From assembly GCA_039818665.1 (NCBI GenBank), contig JBCBTJ010000031.1, positions 1-37,027 on the forward strand: a stretch of 37,027 nucleotides of DNA. The letters are read 5' to 3'. Made by a program: the position numbers and the translations under genes. The DNA is from JBCBTJ01 sp039818665. Its GTDB lineage: Bacteria; Pseudomonadota; Alphaproteobacteria; Caulobacterales; Hyphomonadaceae. The notes under the pieces are model-generated. The model was not told where the DNA came from. It searched no databases and saw nothing but the letters and a program-made list of their open reading frames with translations. Of this stretch, positions 31,570 to 37,027 are shown one piece after another. Within the stretch, counting starts at the first letter, position 1. Each line of letters opens with the position of its first letter.

Positions 31570-32037
31570 ATGGATGGTGATTTGCCCCTTTCCGTCACGC
31601 ACGAGGTCCGAGACCGCTGCCTATGCCTCCACGTGCAGCGCGCGGCGCGGGCGCTTGGGCGGCGTTTCGACGAGGCGCTGAAACCGGTCGGCCTCACGCA
31701 TGGACAATACTCATTGTTGATCTCGCTCAACCGGCCGCCGCCCACGATCGGCGAGACCGCGCACCTGCTCGCCATGGACCGGACGACCCTGACCGCGAAC
31801 CTCAAGCCGCTGGAGCGGCGCGGCCTTGTGACGATGGAGCCGGACGCCGAAGATCGGCGGACGCGGCGGCTAAAGCTGACCGACGCCGGCCGCGCGGTCC
31901 TCAAGGCGGCGGTTCCGATTTGGCGGCGAACCCACGATGAGATCGATGCGCTGATCCAGCTTCAAGACCCCGCGGCGCTGAAAGAGAGCCTGGTTCGGCT
32001 TGCCTTCGGCCTGACGAGGCTTGATGAAGCGGCGTAG
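31570..32037 (+). CDS. MarR family transcriptional regulator
   Basis: 155 residues. Winged helix: RRFDEALKPVGLTHGQYSLL (31-50), the recognition region PTIGETAHLLAMDRTTLTANLKPL (about 58-81) and a wing with EPDAEDRRTRRLKLTDAGR (90-108). It is divergent from the SRPBCC-GST-VOC-DUF1428 operon across 72 bases. As is usual for the family it probably represses both units until a phenolic or other lipophilic effector binds. The ATG at 31570 lies one base from GGAGA, too close for a working ribosome site, and the inferred promoter would start transcription there, so the mRNA is likely leaderless. Confidence 0.92.
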   Translation: MDGDLPLSVTHEVRDRCLCLHVQRAARALGRRFDEALKPVGLTHGQYSLLISLNRPPPTIGETAHLLAMDRTTLTANLKPLERRGLVTMEPDAEDRRTRRLKLTDAGRAVLKAAVPIWRRTHDEIDALIQLQDPAALKESLVRLAFGLTRLDEAA

Positions 32038-32142
32038 TGTAAAGCCAGGCGGCGTCCTCATTCCCGCAATACTCGACCTCGTTTTCCCCGCGAACATCTC
32101 CCGACCGCTCCAAACGGCGATGCGCGCCGAGCCGGAGACCCA

Positions 32143-33003
32143 TTGACCAACGACCTGCTTCCCGTCGCGCTCGGCCTTTTGTCCGCGATCACGCTCGCCA
32201 TCGTGAATGTCGCGATCAAGCGCGGCGGGGATGTGCTCATCGGGCGAGCGGTCCTGTCGTCCACCTCGGCGCTGATGATCGCGCCGTTCGCTTTTGTCGT
32301 CCCGGCGCCCAACGCCGTGACCTGGGGCGCCCTGGCCTTCAGCCTGCCGGCGCACTTATTCTACCAGGCGAGCCTCATTCGCTCGATGCATCGCGGCGAC
32401 CTCTCTTTGGTCTTTCCGATCATGCGCGGCCTGTCGCCTCTGCTCACCGCGGGCACGGCCCTTGTTTTCCTGAACGAGGCGCTGACGCCGCTCTCGCTGC
32501 TCGGCCTCGTCATCGCCACCGGCGCGGTCATTGTGTTCGCACTTCCGCCGCCGGGGGTGCGCGCGCACGCCCATCCCGATCGCACCGCGCTCTTCTGGGC
32601 GGGCATGACCGCGGTCGGCATCGCGCTTTACAGCGCCGCCGACGCCCGGGGCATGCGCCTCGCCATCGATCCGTTCACCTACATTGTCTGGCTGTTCCTG
32701 CTGGATTGGATCGGGGTGAGCGCCGTCGCGCTCGCCTCCCGGCGGGGCGAACTGCTCGCCGCAGTTCGGACCCAGTGGCGCTACGGCCTGCTTGCGGGCG
32801 CGCTCTCCATCATCTCCTTCAGCGCGACGCTGTACGCCTTCACGCTCACCAAGGCGGCCATCGTCATGGCGCTGCGCGAGACGGCGGTGGTCTTCGGCGC
32901 CCTGCTCGGCTGGGTGTTCCTGAAGGAGGGTTTTGGCCGGCGGCGCACGCTCGCCGCCGCCGTGCTCGCCGGCGGCTTGGCGCTCATGCAAGCGGCGGCT
33001 TAG
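32143..33003 (+). CDS. EamA/DMT family transporter
   Basis: 286 residues; TTG start at 32143 with GGAGA at seven bases. Ten hydrophobic segments, two EamA halves: LLPVALGLLSAITLAIVNVA at the start and TALFWAGMTAVGIALYSAAD opening the second half. KLREAP-type drug motifs are absent, and the substrate is unknown. The first-half SLVFPIMRGLSPLLTAGTAL and the end MALRETAVVFGALLGWVFLK (about 243-262) are characteristic of the family. It is 105 bases after the MarR gene, and its stop shares TTAG with the convergent LysR gene. Confidence 0.9.
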   Translation: MTNDLLPVALGLLSAITLAIVNVAIKRGGDVLIGRAVLSSTSALMIAPFAFVVPAPNAVTWGALAFSLPAHLFYQASLIRSMHRGDLSLVFPIMRGLSPLLTAGTALVFLNEALTPLSLLGLVIATGAVIVFALPPPGVRAHAHPDRTALFWAGMTAVGIALYSAADARGMRLAIDPFTYIVWLFLLDWIGVSAVALASRRGELLAAVRTQWRYGLLAGALSIISFSATLYAFTLTKAAIVMALRETAVVFGALLGWVFLKEGFGRRRTLAAAVLAGGLALMQAAA

Positions 33004-33896
33004 GCGAGCACGCGTTTGACCACCTCGCCAATCATCCGCGCCTCTTCCTCGCGCGGGCTGCCGGCGCGCCAGGCGACCCCGATGGAGCGCCCGACAATCG
33101 GCGGCGCGAACGGCCGCAGCGTCACGTCGGCGCCGGCCGCCACGCCGGCGTCGGCGGCGAGCTTGGGCACCATGGACACGCCGAGCCCGCCGGCGACCAT
33201 GTGGACCAGCGTCTGCAGCGAGGTCGCGGCCACGTCGGTCCGCTCGCGCGCCGCCGGCAGATTGCAGATCGAAATCGCGTGCCCGCGCAGGCAGTGCCCG
33301 TCTTCCAACAACAGAAGATCAGCCGATGCGAGATCCACGGGTTCCAGATCGGATTTGTTGGACAGGGGATGATCCGGCGGGCCGACAAACAAAAACTCGT
33401 CGTCGGCGAGCGGCAATGCGTCGATCCCCTGCGCCTCCCAAGGCAGCGCGATCAACGCCGCGTCCAAGGTTCGCGCGCGCAGCGCGTCGAGCAGGCGCAC
33501 GGTTTGGTCTTCGCGCAGATAGAATTTGAGATCGGGATGCTCCTCGCGCAGCGCCCTTAGCGCGTCGGGCAACAGAAACGGCGCAATGGTGGGGATGGCG
33601 CCCAGCCGGAACAGCCCGGTCAATGGCGCGCCGGCCTGGCGGGCCGCGGCGACCAGATCCTCGGCCTCCGACAGAATGCGCCGGGCGCGCTCCACGGCCG
33701 CCTCCCCCGCCCGGGTCAAGCGCGCGCCCCGCGCCTCGCGCTCCACCAGCTGCACGCCCAGCAGCGCCTCCACCTCCTTGATCGCGGCCGACAGGGTGGG
33801 CTGGGTCACGAGACACGCCTCAGCCGCCCGCGAGAACGAGCCCTCCTCGGCGAGGGCGGTGAGAAAACGGAGTTGGCGCAGGGTCGGCAGAATCAT
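33000..33896 (-). CDS. LysR-type regulator, OxyR-like with the peroxide-sensing cysteine pair
   Basis: 298 residues; the ATG at 33896 follows AGGAAACG. N-terminal winged HTH (LRFLTALAEEGSFSRAAEA, then TQPTLSAAIKEVE) and a periplasmic-binding-like effector domain. LLLLEDGHC then LRGHAISIC places Cys202 and Cys211 nine residues apart in the context seen around Cys199 and Cys208 of E. coli OxyR, so H2O2 sensing by disulfide formation is likely. No catalase, alkyl hydroperoxide reductase or dps gene lies nearby, and the divergent neighbour is a GNAT. Orthology to OxyR is inferred from this motif alone. Confidence 0.85.
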   Translation of the reverse strand: MILPTLRQLRFLTALAEEGSFSRAAEACLVTQPTLSAAIKEVEALLGVQLVEREARGARLTRAGEAAVERARRILSEAEDLVAAARQAGAPLTGLFRLGAIPTIAPFLLPDALRALREEHPDLKFYLREDQTVRLLDALRARTLDAALIALPWEAQGIDALPLADDEFLFVGPPDHPLSNKSDLEPVDLASADLLLLEDGHCLRGHAISICNLPAARERTDVAATSLQTLVHMVAGGLGVSMVPKLAADAGVAAGADVTLRPFAPPIVGRSIGVAWRAGSPREEEARMIGEVVKRVLA

Positions 33897-34023
33897 TGGC
33901 GTTTCCTATCGCAACGGCGCGAGGAATTGAATTCGCCAATTTGACCCGGCTCTTGCCGCGACACGGTCCGGCCGCGGCGATACACTGCTGGCTCACCGGC
34001 CCGACGGTGCGGGGCTTTGGATC

Positions 34024-34614
34024 ATGAACTTAGACGCGCCTGGCCTCGCCAACGCTGTCGTCCGGCTCGAGAATTTCGGGCCGGAGCACCGCGACGCGCT
34101 CGAAGCCTCCGGCGCGATCGACGATATGTGGCGCTGGATGCCGGTCATCGAGGGCGGCGTGTCTTTCGACAATTACTTCGCCTCGACGCTCAAGCATCGC
34201 GATCTCGGCCACATCAAACCCTTCGCCGTGTTCCGCCAGTCCGACGACGCCTTTGCGGGCGTGTCGGAGTTCGGCGTGATCAACGCCCTGCACCGCCGGG
34301 TGCGGATCTCCGCGTTTTGGCATCCGCCCTCGATGCGCGGCACGCTGGTCTTCCCGGCCACGCAATGCTTGTTGATCCAGCGGGCGCTCGATTGGGGCGC
34401 GCGCCGCATCGCCTGGGTCGTCGACACGCGGAACGAGCCGGCTTTCCGCGCCTTTCAAAAGCTCGGCGCGACCCATGAGGGCACGCTGCGCAGCTTCATG
34501 CGCCTCACCGACGGCTCCCGCGCGGACATGCACTCCCTCTCAATGCTCCGCGACGAAGCGAAAGAGGCGGTCGAGCGGCTGGAGGCGCAGATCGCCGACG
34601 CCCACGTCGCTTGA
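34024..34614 (+). CDS. GNAT family N-acetyltransferase (RimJ/RimL-like)
   Basis: 196 residues, starting in MNLDAPGLANAVVRLENF. The RimJ/L-type hallmarks are GVSEFGVINALHRRVRI followed by SAFWHPPSMRGT; the CoA-loop region is weak and TLVFPATQCLLIQRAL replaces the usual RGxGxG helix. VDTRNEPAFRAFQKLGATHEG (about 138-158) is the N-terminal half of motif B and is well kept. The family acetylates N-terminal or free amino groups of proteins or small molecules. The missing glycine-rich loop makes cofactor use somewhat uncertain. Divergent from the OxyR-like gene across 127 bases. Confidence 0.82.
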   Translation: MNLDAPGLANAVVRLENFGPEHRDALEASGAIDDMWRWMPVIEGGVSFDNYFASTLKHRDLGHIKPFAVFRQSDDAFAGVSEFGVINALHRRVRISAFWHPPSMRGTLVFPATQCLLIQRALDWGARRIAWVVDTRNEPAFRAFQKLGATHEGTLRSFMRLTDGSRADMHSLSMLRDEAKEAVERLEAQIADAHVA

Positions 34615-34700
34615 TTTCCACATCCGCCCATGCTTTAGCCGCGCGACATTCGCGCAATTGAGAAGCGCGCTTTGACCGAGGCGACGACCTCGGCGAGGCC

Positions 34701-34736
34701 CCCCGCCCGGCGAAGACTCGCTCAGCGGGGCTTTTC
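34701..34736 (+). terminator. putative terminator downstream of the GNAT gene
   Basis: CCCCGC (34701-34706) and GCGGGG (34725-34730) can pair around an 18-base loop and are followed at once by CTTTTCC. A smaller perfect hairpin, CCGAGG-N6-CCTCGG, precedes it at 34676-34693. These lie in the 188-base gap before ffh, whose promoter must follow them. Confidence 0.45.
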
Positions 34737-34802
34737 CGCTTTGCGCGAGGGCTTGGGCGTCCTTAGCTTTCCACAGGAGAGCGACGGGACAAGGAGAACG
34801 GC

Positions 34803-36290
34803 ATGTTCGACACGCTGACGGACCGCTTAGGGAACGTCTTCGACAACCTCACCGGGCGCGGCGCGCTGTCGGAGAAGGACGTGACCGCCGCCCTGCGCGA
34901 GATCCGCGTGGCCCTGCTCGAAGCCGACGTGGCGCTGGACGTCGTCAAAGGCTTCATGGGCAAGATCAAAGAGCAGGCGATCGGCGAATCCGTCATCCGC
35001 TCGGTCCAGCCCGGCCAGCAAGTGGTCAAGATCGTCCATGACGGCCTGGTCGACATGCTGGGCGGCGAGGAGGCCGACACCAGCCTCAAAATCGACAGCC
35101 CCCCCTCGGTCATCATGATGGCCGGCCTGCAGGGCTCCGGTAAGACCACCACCACCGCCAAGCTCGCCAAACGCCTCGCCGAACGCGAGCGCAAGAAAGT
35201 GCTGATGGCGAGCCTCGACGTGCGCCGTCCGGCCGCCATGCAACAACTCGCCGTGCTGGCCGACCAATGCGGCGAGGCGGTCTCTTCCCTGCCCATCGTC
35301 GAGGGTCAGCTCCCGGTCGACATCGCCAAGCGCGCCCTCAAAGCGGCCGAGCTCGGCGGCTATGACGTGCTCTTCCTCGACACCGCCGGCCGCACCACGC
35401 TCGACGAACAGATGATGGGCGAGGCCGCCGACATCGCCGCCGTCGCCAGCCCCATCGAAACCCTCCTCGTCGCCGACGCCCTCACCGGCCAGGACGCCGT
35501 CGAGACCGCCAAACGCTTCGACGAGCGCCTGAAGCTCACCGGCCTTGTCCTCACAAGGATGGACGGCGACGGGCGCGGCGGCGCGGCGCTGTCCATGCGC
35601 GCGGTCACCGGCCTGCCGATCAAATTCCTCGGCACCGGCGAGAAGCTCGACGGTCTCGACGCCTTCGACGCCAAACGCCTGGCCGGCCGCATCCTCGGCC
35701 GCGGCGACATCGTCTCCCTGGTCGAGAAGGCCGGCGAACAGCTCGACCAGGAAAAGGCCGAGCGCCTCGCCAAGAAAATGTCGAAGGGCCAGTTCGACCT
35801 CGACGACATGGCCGAGCAATTCCGCCAGCTCCAGAAAATGGGCGGCATGGGCGGGATCATGGGGCTCCTGCCCGGCGCGAAGAAAGCCAAAGAGGCGATG
35901 GCCTCGGCCAATCTCGACGACAAGGTGCTGAAGCGCCAGGAGGCGATCATCACCTCCATGACCAAGGCCGAGCGCGCCAAGCCCGCCCTCCTCAACGCCT
36001 CGCGCCGCAAGCGCATCGCCGCCGGCGCCGGCGTCACGGTTCAGGACGTCAACAAGGTCCTGAAGATGCACAAGCAAATGGCCGGCATGATGAAGAAGGT
36101 CTCCAAGGGCGGCATGAAGGGCATGATGAACGCCATGGGCGCGGCCGGCGTGAACCCGGCGGACCTGGCCAAAATGGGCGGCGGCGCCCCCGGCCAACTT
36201 CCGGGACTCGGCGGAGGCGCCGCGCCCGGCGGCGTCCCCGGCTTGGGCGGACCGGGTCAATTGCCGGGAATTGGGGGGCCGAAGAAGTGA
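34803..36290 (+). CDS. ffh: signal recognition particle protein
   Basis: SRP GTPase that binds signal sequences of nascent membrane proteins with 4.5S RNA and docks at FtsY. 495 residues. N domain (1-100), G domain with the P-loop GLQGSGKTTTT (108-118), DVRRPAA (139-145), DTAGR (193-197) and TRMD (251-254), then the Met-rich M domain from about 330 (MKKVSKGGMKGMMNAMG). A Gly/Pro-rich tail (GQLPGLGGGAAPGG and repeats) closes the protein. The ATG at 34803 follows AAGGAGAA. The next gene overlaps by GTGA, in the order ffh - chorismate mutase - rpsP known from alphaproteobacteria. Confidence 0.98.
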   Translation: MFDTLTDRLGNVFDNLTGRGALSEKDVTAALREIRVALLEADVALDVVKGFMGKIKEQAIGESVIRSVQPGQQVVKIVHDGLVDMLGGEEADTSLKIDSPPSVIMMAGLQGSGKTTTTAKLAKRLAERERKKVLMASLDVRRPAAMQQLAVLADQCGEAVSSLPIVEGQLPVDIAKRALKAAELGGYDVLFLDTAGRTTLDEQMMGEAADIAAVASPIETLLVADALTGQDAVETAKRFDERLKLTGLVLTRMDGDGRGGAALSMRAVTGLPIKFLGTGEKLDGLDAFDAKRLAGRILGRGDIVSLVEKAGEQLDQEKAERLAKKMSKGQFDLDDMAEQFRQLQKMGGMGGIMGLLPGAKKAKEAMASANLDDKVLKRQEAIITSMTKAERAKPALLNASRRKRIAAGAGVTVQDVNKVLKMHKQMAGMMKKVSKGGMKGMMNAMGAAGVNPADLAKMGGGAPGQLPGLGGGAAPGGVPGLGGPGQLPGIGGPKK

Positions 36291-36577
36291 CCTCCCCCGC
36301 CGACCAGCTCGACCGCCTGCGCGCCAGCATCGACAATCTCGACGCCGTGCTCCTCCACACGCTCGCCGAGCGGTTCAAGATCACCCAGGCCGTGGGCGAG
36401 CTGAAGGCCAGCCACGCCATGCCGCCGGCCGACAAGGCCCGCGAAGCGCGCCAGATCGAGCGCCTCCGCCGCCTCGCCGACGAGAGCGGGCTCGACCCCG
36501 AATTCGCCGAAAAGTTCCTCAATTTCATCGTGGCCGAAGTCATCCGCCACCATGAGCGGATCCGGGAGGCGCAATGA
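36287..36577 (+). CDS. chorismate mutase, AroQ type
   Basis: 96 residues, GTG start overlapping the ffh stop as GTGA. An all-helical AroQ domain: LDRLRASIDNLDAVLLHTLA (8-27, catalytic Arg11), ERFKITQAVGELKA (28-41, with Arg29 and the Lys40 pair) and DPEFAEKFLNFIVAEVIRHH (about 70-89). It converts chorismate to prephenate for Phe and Tyr. It stands alone instead of being fused to prephenate dehydratase, which is normal in this clade. Confidence 0.93.
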   Translation: MTSPADQLDRLRASIDNLDAVLLHTLAERFKITQAVGELKASHAMPPADKAREARQIERLRRLADESGLDPEFAEKFLNFIVAEVIRHHERIREAQ

Positions 36578-36600
36578 CCTCGCCGTCCCGAGCGGTCCGT

Positions 36601-36757
36601 CCCCCCGCGCGCGCGGGGGAGGTGTCGGCGGAGCCGACGGAGGGGGGAAGCCTCAGCCGCCAGCCTCGCCATGACGCGCTCAACCCCTCCGGCGTCCGCT
36701 CGCGACGCCGCCCCCTCCGAGCCGCAGGCGCGGCCCGCCTCCCCCGCACGCGGGGAA
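36601..36757. repeat. composite GC-rich palindromic repeat between chorismate mutase and rpsP
   Basis: The 222-base gap holds CCCCCGCGCGCGCGGGGG (36602-36619, a perfect palindrome), CCCCGC-AC-GCGGGG (36742-36755) and inverse GGAGGGG / CCCCTCC elements (36639-36645 and 36684-36690). The two ends are inverted copies of each other (CGCGGGGGAGG at the left, CCTCCCCCGC at the right), like the intergenic repeats common in Caulobacter-related genomes. An open frame across it is a by-product of the base composition. Confidence 0.65.
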
Positions 36758-36799
36758 GGAGACACCAGCTCAAGAGTAAACTTTAGGAGTAACCACCCC

Positions 36800-37027
36800 A
36801 TGTCCCTCAAAATCCGGCTCGCCCGCGGCGGGTCCAAGAAACGCCCCTTCTACCGCGTCGTCGTCGCCGACAGCCGCAGCCCCCGCGACGGCCGGTTCAT
36901 CGACCGCCTCGGCACCTACGACCCGCGCCTGCCGAAAGACTCCGAGGAGCGCGTGAAGATCGACGGCGTCAAAGCCTCCGAATGGCTGAAGAAAGGCGCC
37001 CGCCCGACCGACCGCGTCGCCCGTTTC
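36800..37027 (+). CDS. rpsP: 30S ribosomal protein S16 (partial, runs off the window)
   Basis: The ATG at 36800 follows TTTAGGAGT. The first 76 codons are present and the frame is open at the window edge. It begins MSLKIRLARGGSKKRPFYRV, then VVADSRSPRDGRFIDRLG and YDPRLPKDSEERVKI, the S16 signature. Small-subunit assembly protein near the 5' domain of 16S rRNA. rimM, trmD and rplS would be expected next. Confidence 0.96.
   Translation, partial: MSLKIRLARGGSKKRPFYRVVVADSRSPRDGRFIDRLGTYDPRLPKDSEERVKIDGVKASEWLKKGARPTDRVARF

Noticed and set aside
34827..36260. 477-residue open frame antisense to ffh
   Set aside because: Mirror of the ffh reading frame; same reasoning.
36574..36786. 70-residue open frame after chorismate mutase
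   Set aside because: It lies wholly over the palindromic repeat, is dominated by Arg, Ala and Pro, and has no ribosome site or recognisable family; the open frame is a result of high GC.

Overview
The window is a GC-rich, tightly packed piece of a bacterial chromosome, almost certainly from an alphaproteobacterium. The supporting signs are an alphaproteobacterial-type SerC, a DUF1674/SdhAF4 protein, the order ffh - chorismate mutase - rpsP, a cluster holding rsmB, rpe, a heparinase II/III protein and purH, and a CYP153-like P450. A Caulobacterales/Hyphomonadaceae-like bacterium would fit, but no 16S rRNA or other decisive marker is present. I see no tRNA, rRNA, insertion sequence, prophage or CRISPR array. 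No stretch longer than 300 bases lacks a gene.

Layout. 1-16.8 kb is almost all minus strand: glmS; then (reading right to left) htpX, rsmB, a glycine-zipper lipoprotein, rpe, heparinase II/III, a sugar 4,6-dehydratase and purH; an epimerase/reductase with an MFS exporter; an SDR with a DMT transporter; a small 33-residue membrane-protein ORF; and a VOC protein. Only a degenerate formyltransferase-like gene (2118-2795) and a small SdhAF4-type gene (11737-11943) interrupt on the plus strand. 17.0-22.2 kb is a plus-strand serine-biosynthesis unit: serC behind a structured leader, a GNAT, a SPOUT RNA methyltransferase, serA and an SDR. 22.2-24.5 kb holds two divergent citrate-synthase paralogues, one carrying an N-terminal DNA-binding domain, facing each other across a 79-bp gap with a 14-bp perfect palindrome. 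24.6-26.8 kb encodes a PagL-like outer-membrane deacylase, an unrecognised exported protein and a DUF427 protein. 26.8-29.5 kb has purA and a CYP153-like P450. 29.5-32.0 kb is a compact SRPBCC-GST-VOC-DUF1428 operon divergent from a MarR regulator. 32.1-34.6 kb has a DMT transporter, an OxyR-like regulator and a GNAT. 34.8 kb to the end is ffh, chorismate mutase and the start of rpsP.

How the genes work together. Housekeeping functions dominate: UDP-GlcNAc supply (glmS), purines (purH, purA), serine (serC, serA), the pentose phosphate pathway (rpe), rRNA modification (rsmB), membrane proteostasis (htpX) and protein targeting (ffh). The less ordinary parts are the enzyme-regulator citrate-synthase pair with its palindrome, two leaders in which the ribosome-binding site is wholly or partly paired, a formyltransferase-fold protein that appears to have lost its catalytic residues, and a detoxification-like operon controlled from overlapping divergent promoters. 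Translational coupling by ATGA/GTGA overlaps occurs at six junctions, and three convergent gene pairs share their stop codons in one tetranucleotide.
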